From JBBSEX01 sp038239345 (lineage in GTDB: Bacteria; Acidobacteriota; Terriglobia; Bryobacterales; Bryobacteraceae): a stretch of DNA of 64,000 nt. The position numbers and the translations under genes are program-made. Where the stretch lies: positions 69,049 to 133,048 of the forward strand of contig JBBSEX010000016.1 in the NCBI GenBank assembly GCA_038239345.1, in the 5' to 3' direction. This document shows positions 25,982 through 34,844 of the stretch, in pieces. The notes under the pieces were generated by a model, which was not told the DNA's origin, ran no database searches, and was given only the letters and a program-made list of their open reading frames with translations. Position 1 is the stretch's first letter. Every line of letters begins with the position of its first letter.

Positions 25982-26866
25982 CTACGACTTGCCCCAACTG
26001 GCGATTTCATCCAGCACGGAATGTTCTCGCGGTGTCCACCCTAATACGCGTCCCGCCTTCGTGCTTCCCACTCGTTGATCAAGGATTAAAGCGTCGGCCA
26101 TCGGCCCGTATTCCTTGCGCGCTTCCTCTACCGGCCAAGGCTCGATTTTTCCCTCCACCCCCGCGGCTTTCGCCGCCGCCAGTGCGACATCGCGAGTGCG
26201 TAACGGCGAGCCCTGCGCGGCGACGAACAACTCTCCGGCGGGAGATTTTTCGAGCGCCAGAACATACATCCGCGCCAGGTCATCGACGTGCACAAAGCTC
26301 CAGTGATTCGCGCCCGTACCGACGAAGCGCACCGATCCGCGAACTCGAGCCGATTCCATAAACCACGAAAGGAGTCCACTATGGTGGCCATACACCATTG
26401 CGGGCCGAATCACCATGCCGCGAATTTTGCGCTCGGTTGTGTCAATGACGCGGCGCTCCACGGCGGGCCGCCACTCCACCAGTTGCGCCGGATCAAGCGG
26501 ACTCCACTCACTCGCCAGGCGTCCACCCGTATCGCCCATCACCCACACACCGCTGGTATAGAGGAACGGTTTGCCGCTTCCCTCTAATGCATCGAGCATC
26601 GCTTCCACGGCGTCAGTGTCACCTTTACCGGTGCTCGCCGGGGCACCCGTGGCCGCGTGGATTACGCCATCGGAGGCTTTCGCCGCAACGGCCAGACTAG
26701 TGAAATCGTTGATATCTCCAATGTGAGCGCGGTACCCTTTGGCCTCGAGCGATTTTGCTTTTTCTTCGTTGCGAGCTAAGCCGATGACGCTGTGTCCGGA
26801 TGTCGCGAGCGCCTCAGCGACGGCGCTTCCGATGTATCCGCTGGCTCCGGTGAGAAACACAGTCAT
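25982..26866 (-). CDS. NAD-dependent epimerase/dehydratase (atypical SDR)
   Basis: A 294-residue Rossmann-fold protein with the N-terminal dinucleotide motif TGASGYIGSAVAEALATSGH and the extended-SDR style ending in a helical substrate domain. The NmrA/GDP-like pattern VIHAATGAP and YTSGVWVMGDTGG is present, and AMVYGHHSGLLSWF near residues 158-170 carries the Tyr-like position, but the canonical YxxxK is not obvious. The ATG directly abuts the acetamidase stop (no gap), indicating co-expression. The substrate is not predictable; such proteins are often nucleotide-sugar epimerases or NAD(P)-dependent reductases. Confidence 0.85.
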   Translation of the reverse strand: MTVFLTGASGYIGSAVAEALATSGHSVIGLARNEEKAKSLEAKGYRAHIGDINDFTSLAVAAKASDGVIHAATGAPASTGKGDTDAVEAMLDALEGSGKPFLYTSGVWVMGDTGGRLASEWSPLDPAQLVEWRPAVERRVIDTTERKIRGMVIRPAMVYGHHSGLLSWFMESARVRGSVRFVGTGANHWSFVHVDDLARMYVLALEKSPAGELFVAAQGSPLRTRDVALAAAKAAGVEGKIEPWPVEEARKEYGPMADALILDQRVGSTKAGRVLGWTPREHSVLDEIASWGKS

Positions 26867-27871
26867 TCATTTCCCCTTGAAAATACTCTTCGGTAGCATG
26901 GCATGAACGCCTTTGTTGCCGTCCACCAGTTGGGTAATCGAGAGATCGACGGCGATACTGGTCAGCATGTAAGCGTCATCGCGAGTGAGATGCTTTTCAG
27001 TGACTAGAAAGTCGATCATTTCCCGTACCGCAAGCTTGGTGGCTTCGTTTAAGTCTTCATTGAAGCCCATCGAGATGTAATGGGTCGGCGTTTCAGCGCG
27101 CGGCCAACGGATTTGCTTTCTTTTATGCAGGATGAATTGGAATTTGCCGACAAGCGATGTTTCCATGGCGGTGATATCCACTTCTCCGTTGCCTTGCCCG
27201 GCATGTCCGTCGCCAGCCTCAAACATCGCGCCGGGTGCGTGCACCGGAAGGAATAGCGCGGTTCCCGCGACCAGTTCGCGATTGTCCATGTTGCCCGCGT
27301 GGATCCACGGCGGAGCGCTGTTGATTCGGCCCAGTCCTTCCGGCGGTGCGATGCCCATGCTTCCGAAAAAGGGGCGTAGCGGAATTTCAATTCCGGGCCC
27401 GAAGTTCGCGATCATCCGCGTTCGATCGAGCGGTATGATCTTCATCCGCGCGTAGGGGAAATCATCGGGCAGGAAGCCGGCCCCCGGACGAAACGTATTG
27501 TATGCGTAGGGGACGGGAAGCGTGATGGCCAGTATGCGGACTTCCAGGATATCGCCGGGATTCGCGTCTTCCACGAAAACCGGTCCGGTCAGTAGATGAC
27601 CACCGGGGCCCTTGTCAGTAACTTCCTTGTAGATCGCCTTCAGTTCCGGCTCAAGCTGATCAGCCGGCACGCCCGCCGCTTCCAGCCGCACAGGATTGCC
27701 CGATACGGTTTGGATCTCCACGATGTCGCCGGACTTGATCCGCAGCGCCGGTTCTTTCGTGGCCGTATAGTAGCCCCAGCAAATATTTTTGGGAGTAGCT
27801 TTGAGCAAATAGTCCGCCGCGATGGCATGGGAAAGGAACCCGCAGAGCAGAGCACACACGCAGCGCATCAT
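26867..27871 (-). CDS. Exported acetamidase/formamidase family protein
   Basis: A 334-residue FmdA/AmdA-type amidohydrolase, which releases ammonia from short amides. A signal peptide (residues 1-18, ending AIA) precedes the domain. The family patterns NPGDILEVRIL, WIHAGNMDNRELVAGT, and APGAMFEAGDGHAGQGNGEVD are present, the last being the conserved metal/active-site region. The exported form is common in Acidobacteriota-type genomes. It may feed the ABC importer encoded downstream, but that link is inference from operon position only. Confidence 0.88.
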   Translation of the reverse strand: MMRCVCALLCGFLSHAIAADYLLKATPKNICWGYYTATKEPALRIKSGDIVEIQTVSGNPVRLEAAGVPADQLEPELKAIYKEVTDKGPGGHLLTGPVFVEDANPGDILEVRILAITLPVPYAYNTFRPGAGFLPDDFPYARMKIIPLDRTRMIANFGPGIEIPLRPFFGSMGIAPPEGLGRINSAPPWIHAGNMDNRELVAGTALFLPVHAPGAMFEAGDGHAGQGNGEVDITAMETSLVGKFQFILHKRKQIRWPRAETPTHYISMGFNEDLNEATKLAVREMIDFLVTEKHLTRDDAYMLTSIAVDLSITQLVDGNKGVHAMLPKSIFKGK

Positions 27872-27892
27872 TGCAGTCCAGTTTACCCCGGC

Positions 27893-28372
27893 CTATTTGA
27901 ACTTTGACTTCACGAACTGCATGAAGCGGAAATGTCGTCCGGGACATTCAGGCCACGGAGCGAAGCCAATGATGTTTGTATTACTGACGACGAAGAGCGG
28001 AACCGGGCCCGCTTTCGGAAATTTGACGTCCACCACGACACCGGCGCCACAGGCATCGCTATCATCGATACTCGCGCCGCTGACATCGGCGTGCGGACTT
28101 TGCGGGCCCCAATCCTCAATGAACTTCGGATAAGCGTAATCGCGGCAAGGCGTGTCCGAAGTGCAGCCCCACGTTCGATAAGCATCGGGATAATTCTGGC
28201 TCCGCAGTAAATCCAGGAAGTGATTGACAGCGCTCTCCTGGCGGAAATTGCGAAAGCTCAAGTAAATTACCGAGCCAAGAATCAGCGCCGCGACGGTACC
28301 AAGCACCAGCCACTTGATTCGCTTCTCGCGCTGCTCCTCGCCGGCCCCGTACCCTTCCAGATATCCCGGCAT
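27893..28372 (-). CDS. Hypothetical single-pass membrane protein
   Basis: A 159-residue protein with a charged N-terminus, one membrane helix (about residues 23-43) and an exterior domain with four Cys (CTSDTPC, CGAG, and CPGRH) that could form two disulfides. The domain includes NHFLDLLRSQNYPDAYRTWG, resembling proteins with NTF2-like/DUF4878-type folds only loosely. No family recognised. It sits between the Skp gene (6-base gap) and the acetamidase gene (21-base gap). Confidence 0.6.
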   Translation of the reverse strand: MPGYLEGYGAGEEQREKRIKWLVLGTVAALILGSVIYLSFRNFRQESAVNHFLDLLRSQNYPDAYRTWGCTSDTPCRDYAYPKFIEDWGPQSPHADVSGASIDDSDACGAGVVVDVKFPKAGPVPLFVVSNTNIIGFAPWPECPGRHFRFMQFVKSKFK

Positions 28373-28378
28373 CGAATG

Positions 28379-28897
28379 TTACTTGACGGGGAACGTCTTG
28401 TCGTAGGCGACTACAGCATCGTTTGTGAGTTCGAGCGCCGCTTTATAAAAGACCGTAGTCGTCACGTCGACAACCACGTCCAGCCCTTTCTCGTCGGCCA
28501 GCTTTTTCACGACATCGGTCATGCGCTGCCCGGCCCGCTGCAGAATTTCGTTACGTTCACGCTCCACGTCCGCTCGAAGATCTTCTTCCTTGCGGGTCAT
28601 TTCCCGTTGCTTGCGTTGACCCGTGGCCGTAACGTCCTGCTGATCAGCGGGTGAAAGTCCCGGCTTTTGCAGTTTGGCCTGGAGCTCTTGCAGTTCCCGT
28701 TGCAGGTTCTCCAGGTCCGTCGTGCGCGGCTTGAATCGCGCTTCCAACTCCCCCTGGGCCTTCTTGATCTCGGCCGTTTCAATCAGCGCCCGCTGGATAT
28801 TGATAACGCCGATCTTGGACTGCGCCGAAACTCCACTTACCGACACAATGGCAGCCGCGCAAATAAGCACAACGCGAACACAATACTGACGAAACAT
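28379..28897 (-). CDS. OmpH/Skp family periplasmic chaperone, copy 1
   Basis: A 172-residue protein with a signal peptide (residues 1-25), then GVINIQRALIETAEIKKAQG and a long helical coiled-coil middle (about 60-130) before a beta-rich end with VVVDVTTTVFYKAAL. This is the Skp pattern: a trimeric chaperone holding unfolded outer-membrane proteins in the periplasm. A second copy lies beside bamA at 42722. This one is not next to bamA but next to groES. Confidence 0.88.
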   Translation of the reverse strand: MFRQYCVRVVLICAAAIVSVSGVSAQSKIGVINIQRALIETAEIKKAQGELEARFKPRTTDLENLQRELQELQAKLQKPGLSPADQQDVTATGQRKQREMTRKEEDLRADVERERNEILQRAGQRMTDVVKKLADEKGLDVVVDVTTTVFYKAALELTNDAVVAYDKTFPVK

Positions 28898-28957
28898 TTG
28901 TAAAGACTCCTTAAATTCCGATGTTTCTAAGTTTACCGCAGAGCGCGGGAGGCGGTG

Positions 28958-29245
28958 TTATGCCAGGACGCCGAGAATCTCGTCTTCGCGAAGAATCAGG
29001 TATTCCTCACCATCGACTTTAATTTCGGAACCGGAATACTTTCCGAATAAAATGCGATCGCCGGGCTTAACATCCATTGAGGCGCGTTTGCCATCCTCTT
29101 GGAGCTTGCCGCTGCCGATGGCGATTACTTCGCCCTGATGCGGCTTCTCTTTGGCTGAATCGGGGATGATGATTCCGCCGCGAGCAGTTTCTTGCTCTTC
29201 CACGCGACGGATCAAAACGCGGTCATGGAGCGGACGTAGGTTCAT
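28958..29245 (-). CDS. groES: GroES co-chaperonin
   Basis: A 95-residue protein with the hallmark MNLRPLHDRVLIRRVEEQ start, the mobile loop ETARGGIIIPDSAKEKPHQG and the KPGDRILFGKYSGSEIK end. It caps the GroEL folding chamber. The ATG at 29245 has GGAG well placed; a longer frame to 29302 lacks homology. No groEL is adjacent and no CIRCE-type repeat is visible upstream. Confidence 0.96.
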   Translation of the reverse strand: MNLRPLHDRVLIRRVEEQETARGGIIIPDSAKEKPHQGEVIAIGSGKLQEDGKRASMDVKPGDRILFGKYSGSEIKVDGEEYLILREDEILGVLA

Positions 29246-29364
29246 AACTGAGTCTCCTTCAGGCGACGGTAAATCCGGGATTGAAGACGGAGGCGAAAGC
29301 ATGGGGCCGCGTCGAAATTCAGTATAGCTAAAAGTGAGATCCAGGTCCCGCCGTTGGTATACTC

Positions 29365-32331
29365 GTGGATACTACGACCAAGTCCGTCGTCTCGTTCATG
29401 GAGCATCTGCTCATAGCCGTCCCCTTCCGCGATCCCGCGCGTTCGCGGCAAGAGATAAGCCATCTAACGAAGTATCTATCGCCCGGGGTTTCGGCGCGCG
29501 CCGAACGCCTGCTGGCAGCCTCGCCCGATCCCGATGCAACCGTCGCCGGTCTGGCTAGCTTGGAGCAGCGGCAACCGGCGGCTTTCCAGCGCCTGGTCAA
29601 CTCGACGGCTGGATTGAAGTACATGGTCACGGTTTTTTCGCATAGCCGCTTCCTATCCGGTGAACTACTGCAGCACCCTGAATGGCTGGAGCAGTTGCTA
29701 AGTTCCGGAAGCCTGCACCGGATGCTGTCCCGTGAGGATTATCGCTATCGTCTGGAACGCTTCATTCAGGGTGGCGGCGCACCCGACCCGCTAGTTCTAG
29801 CCCAGTTCCGCCGTCAACAGATTCTGCGCATCTTACTACGCGATGTCTTAGCTTTTTCCACCTTGCCGGAGACGACGGAAGAACTTTCGAACCTTGCCGA
29901 CATCATTCTGGAAATCGCTTATCAGCGCATCGCGAAGGATCTGGAAAGCAGGCATGGCAAGCCTCTGGACGTGGATGCCGCGGGCAAAATAGTGGACTGC
30001 GGGTTCGCCGTCATCGCCCTAGGGAAACTTGGGGGCGCGGAGCTGAACTACAGTTCCGACATCGATCTGATGTTCATCTATCGCGGTAATGGCCAGACCA
30101 CTGGGCCAAGCCCCATTTCCAATAAAGAGTTTTACAAGAAGGTCGCAAATCAGCTCACGGATCTATTGTCGATCTATACGGCGGAAGGGCTGTGTTACCG
30201 GGTGGACTTGCGGTTGCGTCCCGATGGGCGTTTGGGCGAGGTTTGCCTGTCGCTGGATGGAACGAAGGCTTATTACCAGAAGCGGGCTCGCGATTGGGAA
30301 CTGCAGATGCTAATCAAGGCCCGCGTGGCCGCGGGTGACCAACAGCTTGGTCGTGAATTTCTGGATAGCGTGGAACCTTTGATCTATTCGACGACTCTCG
30401 ATTTTTCGGCAGTCGAAGTCATGTCGGCCACGCGCGAACGGATCAACGAAAAGATGGCCGAGAAGCTGGCTGCCAAGCGCGGTGGCAGCATCGGGTTCGA
30501 CGTGAAACTAGCCCGCGGCGGCATTCGCGATATCGAGTTCCTGGTGCAGTGCCTGCAACGCCTGCATGGTGGCCGCGTCCCCTGGGTACGGCATGGAGGC
30601 ACCCTGCTGGCCTTGTCGCGATTGCTGGATAAAGATCTGCTTTCCGAGAGTGAATACGGGCGGCTGGCCTCGGCTTATCAGTTTTTGCGCAACTTGGAAC
30701 ACCGCCTCCAGTATGACGAAGACCGGCAGACCCACACTCTTCCAGTAGACCCGCATCAGATGACCTTGCTAGCGCGGCGGATGCCTTCGACAATTGCCCT
30801 GGAGCCGTCGCGGGAAGGATTATTTCGTCAGCTGAATGCCCATCTGGAAGAAGTGATGGAGATTTACGATCGGGTGATTCACTCGCAAAAACCGCTGTAT
30901 TACGGCCCCGCGACAATGTCCGCGAGCGCCTCGCGTTATGAAGCGGCGGCCATCCCCGAATATGCCGACGATGCTCAGCCCCTTACAGCGCTAACGCCGG
31001 CGCCCTCCAGCAACTTAACCCGTTTTCTGGATCAGAAGGCTCCCGCACTAGCCGCGGTTCTTGCCGCCAGCGGACTGCGTCGGGGCTTCCGCTCCTTTGA
31101 GCATTTCCTGGAGCGTGTGTTCGCGGTTCCGGAACTCTTAAATAAACTGAATAGCGATCCGCTGCTCGCCGCCAATACGATTGACGTCTTCGAACACAGC
31201 CCGTTCTTCGCCGAGCAACTAATTCGCTGGCCGGAAATGATTGAGGAGCTGCATCAGGCTTCGGTCGATTGCACGGCGGAAGCGGCCGAGTTGGCCAACG
31301 CAGGCGACTTGCGGCGCTTCTTCCGTCGCGAGATGCTGCGCATTCAGAGTGAGAGTATTTGCCTCCGGGCGCCGATCTTTGAGACCTTATCGCGCACCTC
31401 GGCGCTGGCCGATGCCGTCATCGGCGCGGCGTACCGTCTGGCCGTCGGGCAAACGGTGGAACAGCACCCGCCCGCGGGACCGGATTATCAGCCGCAGGAT
31501 CAGATGATGGTGATCGCTCTGGGCCGCCTTGGGATGCGCGAATTCGATCTCGCCTCCGATGCCGATCTGATATTCGTTCTGCCCGACAGAGAAAGCGCGG
31601 AGCTGTCTTTCTGGACCCACGCCGCAGAACGCATCGTCGATCTGATTACCGCCTACACGGGTGAAGGTACACTGTTCGCCGTAGATACCAGGCTTCGTCC
31701 AAACGGCCGCGAAGGCGCGCTGGTCCAGTCCGAAGAAAGCTACAAGGAGTACTTCGCAAGCAAGGCCGAAGCATGGGAAGGCATCAGCTACATGAAGGCC
31801 CGCGCGGTGGCGGGCGATGCCGAACACTCCACGGAGTTCCTGAATAAGCTGCAGGAAGTGGACTGGCGTCATTATGGACAGAGTGGCCGATCGAAGAAAG
31901 ATCTTCGCCAGATGCGCATCCGGCTCGAAAAGGAGCAGGGTTCGTCGAATCCTTTGAAGGGCGGACGCGGCGGCTATTACGATATCGATTTCAGCCTGAT
32001 GTATCTCCGCCTGAAGAGCGCCGGGATCTTCTTCAAGGTCCTGAACACACCCCAGCGGATCGACATCATTGAGAAGATGGGGCATCTGGATCGCGCCGAC
32101 GCCGAGTTTCTGCAGGACGCCGCGACGTTTTATCGGGCAGTTGATCATGGGCTGCGCTTACTGTCGGGGCACGCGGAAGGAAAGCTGCCGAATTCTGATT
32201 CGCAGCTGGAAACGCTAACTGAACTTGTTGCGCGCTGGACTCCCGACCGCCGCGACACACAGCCGCTAAAGACCGAACTTGCGGCGATTCAAGTGCGAAC
32301 CCGGGAGTTGTTCGACCGGCTGTTTGGGTAG
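29365..32331 (+). CDS. glnE: Bifunctional glutamine-synthetase adenylyltransferase/deadenylylase
   Basis: A 988-residue GlnE, close to the family size. Two nucleotidyltransferase domains are visible: the N-terminal one with GKLGGAELNYSSDIDLMF (residues about 214-232) and the C-terminal one with GRLGMREFDLASDADLIF (about 715-733); each keeps the paired metal-binding Asp residues. The two halves add and remove AMP on glutamine synthetase in response to nitrogen status through PII. The GTG at 29365 is the longest start; an in-frame ATG at 29398 is as plausible, because a TATACT box at 29356-29361 would start transcription near 29368. Divergent from groES. Confidence 0.95.
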   Translation: MDTTTKSVVSFMEHLLIAVPFRDPARSRQEISHLTKYLSPGVSARAERLLAASPDPDATVAGLASLEQRQPAAFQRLVNSTAGLKYMVTVFSHSRFLSGELLQHPEWLEQLLSSGSLHRMLSREDYRYRLERFIQGGGAPDPLVLAQFRRQQILRILLRDVLAFSTLPETTEELSNLADIILEIAYQRIAKDLESRHGKPLDVDAAGKIVDCGFAVIALGKLGGAELNYSSDIDLMFIYRGNGQTTGPSPISNKEFYKKVANQLTDLLSIYTAEGLCYRVDLRLRPDGRLGEVCLSLDGTKAYYQKRARDWELQMLIKARVAAGDQQLGREFLDSVEPLIYSTTLDFSAVEVMSATRERINEKMAEKLAAKRGGSIGFDVKLARGGIRDIEFLVQCLQRLHGGRVPWVRHGGTLLALSRLLDKDLLSESEYGRLASAYQFLRNLEHRLQYDEDRQTHTLPVDPHQMTLLARRMPSTIALEPSREGLFRQLNAHLEEVMEIYDRVIHSQKPLYYGPATMSASASRYEAAAIPEYADDAQPLTALTPAPSSNLTRFLDQKAPALAAVLAASGLRRGFRSFEHFLERVFAVPELLNKLNSDPLLAANTIDVFEHSPFFAEQLIRWPEMIEELHQASVDCTAEAAELANAGDLRRFFRREMLRIQSESICLRAPIFETLSRTSALADAVIGAAYRLAVGQTVEQHPPAGPDYQPQDQMMVIALGRLGMREFDLASDADLIFVLPDRESAELSFWTHAAERIVDLITAYTGEGTLFAVDTRLRPNGREGALVQSEESYKEYFASKAEAWEGISYMKARAVAGDAEHSTEFLNKLQEVDWRHYGQSGRSKKDLRQMRIRLEKEQGSSNPLKGGRGGYYDIDFSLMYLRLKSAGIFFKVLNTPQRIDIIEKMGHLDRADAEFLQDAATFYRAVDHGLRLLSGHAEGKLPNSDSQLETLTELVARWTPDRRDTQPLKTELAAIQVRTRELFDRLFG

Positions 32332-32411
32332 TGCGAAGTAGCGTAATATATATAGAATCATGCCCTCCCTGTCCTGAGGCTACGAGGTCTGTCCGTTTGC
32401 AGGGAGCATCC

Positions 32412-33341
32412 ATGAAACAAGCAAAAATCGCCCTCGCCTTCTTAGCGATCTATTTGATCTGGGGCTCCACCTTCCTCGCCACACGTTTCGCCGTCCAAAC
32501 CATCCCGCCCTTTTACGTTTCCGGAACACGGTTCTTCCTGGCTGGGGTGATCTTGTTTTTGATTGGCTGGATCCGGTCCCGGGAACGCATCACGCTACCG
32601 ATGTGGCTTTCCGCGGCAGGCTTGGGATCGCTGTTCTTTCTAATTTGTCATGGTGGGGTTAGTTGGTCCGCGCGGCATATTCCATCGGGAATCAGTGCCC
32701 TGCTGATGTCGTCTATTGCGATTTGGACGGCCATTCTGGAGCTCGCCATGCGCACCCAGACCCGGCCCGGGAAACGAACCATTGCCTGTCTTCTGGTCGG
32801 TCTGGCCGGTGTTGCCGTGCTGGTAATTAAACCCGAAGTGCTGGAGGGCAGTAAGTTTGGTTCCATCGGGACGGTGGTGGTTCTATGCGGGGCGTTCTCT
32901 TGGGCCTTGGGTACGGTTCTGTCGCGCCGCGTTCCCCTGCCGCGGTCCATCGTGCTCAGCTCAGGGATGCAGATGATGTGCGGTGGCGGGTTCCTGCTGC
33001 TTCTTGGCCAAGTCAGCGGGCAAGGTGCAACGTTCCAATTGGCGGCGGTATCGCGGTCTTCCTTTCTTGCCATGCTGTTCCTCACATTAATCGGATCGCT
33101 GGTTGGCTTTACCTGTTATGTTTGGCTGCTGAGCGTTTGTCCACCCACGCACGTGGCGACCTACGCTTACGTGAATCCACTCGTAGCTGTCTTTCTCGGC
33201 TGGGCTATAGCCGGCGAGCAATTGGCTCTACCATCGCTCATCGCCAGCGTGATCATAATCGGCGCGGTGGCAATCGTGGTTACGTCGCGCGGGCGGGTTG
33301 CTCCAATTGGGCCCCCGATGCCCGCCGGCGAACTCGCCTGA
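32412..33341 (+). CDS. EamA/DMT family exporter (YedA-like)
   Basis: A 309-residue protein with ten predicted membrane helices in two EamA repeats. The start MKQAKIALAFLAIYLIWGST and VQTIPPFYVSGTRFFLAG match YedA/RhaT-type drug and metabolite exporters. The ATG at 32412 has AGGGAG upstream; a longer frame to 32331 overlaps the glnE stop. It likely exports a small metabolite; substrate unknown. A TATATATAGAAT stretch about 60 bases before the gene could be its promoter. Confidence 0.9.
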   Translation: MKQAKIALAFLAIYLIWGSTFLATRFAVQTIPPFYVSGTRFFLAGVILFLIGWIRSRERITLPMWLSAAGLGSLFFLICHGGVSWSARHIPSGISALLMSSIAIWTAILELAMRTQTRPGKRTIACLLVGLAGVAVLVIKPEVLEGSKFGSIGTVVVLCGAFSWALGTVLSRRVPLPRSIVLSSGMQMMCGGGFLLLLGQVSGQGATFQLAAVSRSSFLAMLFLTLIGSLVGFTCYVWLLSVCPPTHVATYAYVNPLVAVFLGWAIAGEQLALPSLIASVIIIGAVAIVVTSRGRVAPIGPPMPAGELA

Positions 33342-33424
33342 CAGTATCTTCGGCCGAGTCTAATCCTTTTCCTGGTTAGCAACATCCAACCCTGTGAAAA
33401 AGAATTCGCGGAAAGAAGGACACG

Positions 33425-34045
33425 ATGCCGAACAAATTCGCCGAACTGGCATTTACCAAGGCCAGCAAAGAACTGCAAACCAAACTGGGGAGCCGCGGGG
33501 CCTACGAGCGAGTCGAACGATCCGGCAGAACGCAGGATCGATTGGGTGAGCCGGAACAGGATTTCATTGCATCCCGCGATAGCTTCTACATGGCCACTGT
33601 CAGCGAGAGCGGATGGCCTTATGTGCAGTTTCGCGGCGGCGACGTAGGATTTCTGAAGGTGGTGGACAATCAGACGATCCGCTTTCCTGACTTTCGCGGA
33701 AATCGCCAGTACATCAGCGCGGGAAATCTATCGGGCAACGACCGTATCTCTTTGATCCTGATGGACTACCCTAATCAGACTCGCCTAAAAATTCTGGGGC
33801 ACGTCGAAGTGCTGGAAGAGCCGACCCGACAGCAGCTCAAAGATTTGTTAGGTGCTGGAAAACAAGAGTCTTTGGTTGAGCGAGTGATAACTATCCATGT
33901 CGAAGCCTACGATTGGAATTGCCCCCAGCACATCACTCCCCGCTTTACGGAAGCGGAAATCAAGGCCATGGTTCAGCCGCTTCTGGATCGCATAAAATTG
34001 CTGGAAGAAGAGAACGCCCGTCTCACCCCAGCGAAAAAATCTTGA
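33425..34045 (+). CDS. Pyridoxamine-phosphate-oxidase-like flavin protein
   Basis: A 206-residue PNPOx-fold protein of the split-barrel FMN group. The central FIASRDSFYMATVSESGWPY and QFRGGDVGFLKVVDN, followed by IRFPDFRGNRQYISAGNL, match the putative FMN-binding class often annotated as pyridoxamine 5'-phosphate oxidase-related. It lacks the full PdxH arrangement, so real vitamin B6 activity is not claimed. GAAAGAAGGA lies before the ATG. It stands alone between two other plus-strand genes. Confidence 0.85.
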   Translation: MPNKFAELAFTKASKELQTKLGSRGAYERVERSGRTQDRLGEPEQDFIASRDSFYMATVSESGWPYVQFRGGDVGFLKVVDNQTIRFPDFRGNRQYISAGNLSGNDRISLILMDYPNQTRLKILGHVEVLEEPTRQQLKDLLGAGKQESLVERVITIHVEAYDWNCPQHITPRFTEAEIKAMVQPLLDRIKLLEEENARLTPAKKS

Positions 34046-34121
34046 GATACAGGTTGTGGGCGGCTCGTGAAGTTTGCGGTACACTTGGATTTATCACGTT
34101 ATTTAAGGCCTACACGCAGCA

Positions 34122-34832
34122 ATGGAAAGACTTACCCGTAAAGAACTTAAAGAAGAAATCGTTCCCCAGCAACAGCTGAAACATGGCGTCGAGTATCTTG
34201 GTGAACATCGCCGCCAAGCAGTAATGTATGGCGGGATCGCGATTGGCCTGGCGGTAATTATCGCCTCCGTCGTCTGGTATCGGGGCACTCAACATGAGGC
34301 CCGGCAGCAGGAACTACATGCTGCGATGAAGATTTTAAGCGCTAACGTCGGCCCCAATGCCAGCAGTGATTCCGTGATGTTCTTTCCGTCCAACGGCGAG
34401 AAGGAAGTGGCGGTCAAGAACGCGTTTACGAACATCGTTAGTAAACACTCCGGCACCGACGAAGCAACTATCGCCCGATATTTCCTGGCTACCAGTGCCG
34501 CGGATAATGGCAACCTGGCGGAAGCCGAGAAGGACTTCAAAGAGGTATCGGAAGGCGGCGAGGCAAACTATGGATCTTTGGCGAAGCTCGCTTTGGCCCA
34601 GATCTACGCGTCCCAGGGCAAGGTAGCCGACGGCGAAAAACTTCTCCGCTCCGTCATGGATAAACCGACGATATTTGTTTCAAAGGACGAGGCCACCATC
34701 GCTCTTGCCCGCTTGTTGTCGGCAACCAATCCGTCTGAAGCGCGCAAACTGCTGGAACCCCTGAAGACGGCTCGATCCGCCATCAGCCGCGCCGCATTGA
34801 CCGCGCTGTCCGAAGTTCCGCAGTCCAGGTAA
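34122..34832 (+). CDS. TPR-containing membrane protein (YfgM-like)
   Basis: A 236-residue protein with a positively charged N-terminus, one membrane helix (about residues 34-54) and an exterior helical region with tetratricopeptide-like units (about 100-225; ARYFLATSAADNGNLAEAEK, LAQIYASQGKVADGEKLLRS). This is the YfgM plan: an inner-membrane protein whose periplasmic TPRs help secreted proteins. It precedes dgt by 12 bases. Confidence 0.8.
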   Translation: MERLTRKELKEEIVPQQQLKHGVEYLGEHRRQAVMYGGIAIGLAVIIASVVWYRGTQHEARQQELHAAMKILSANVGPNASSDSVMFFPSNGEKEVAVKNAFTNIVSKHSGTDEATIARYFLATSAADNGNLAEAEKDFKEVSEGGEANYGSLAKLALAQIYASQGKVADGEKLLRSVMDKPTIFVSKDEATIALARLLSATNPSEARKLLEPLKTARSAISRAALTALSEVPQSR

Positions 34833-34843
34833 GGCCGGACTGC
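34820..34843 (+). promoter_or_regulatory. Stem-loop across the TPR stop and dgt start region
   Basis: GCAGTCC (34820-34826) and GGACTGC (34837-34843) form a perfect 7-bp stem. The 10-base loop AGGTAAGGCC holds the TPR stop codon and the AAGG that would serve as ribosome site for the dgt TTG at 34845. Such a structure could couple dgt translation to ribosomes finishing the upstream gene. Confidence 0.4.
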
Positions 34844-34844
34844 T

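Noticed and set aside
29246..29364. CIRCE element upstream of groES
   Set aside because: No TTAGCACTC/GAGTGCTAA pair present in the region.
31387..32148. 253-codon minus-strand frame opposite glnE
   Set aside because: Antisense to the C-terminal nucleotidyltransferase domain; shadow.
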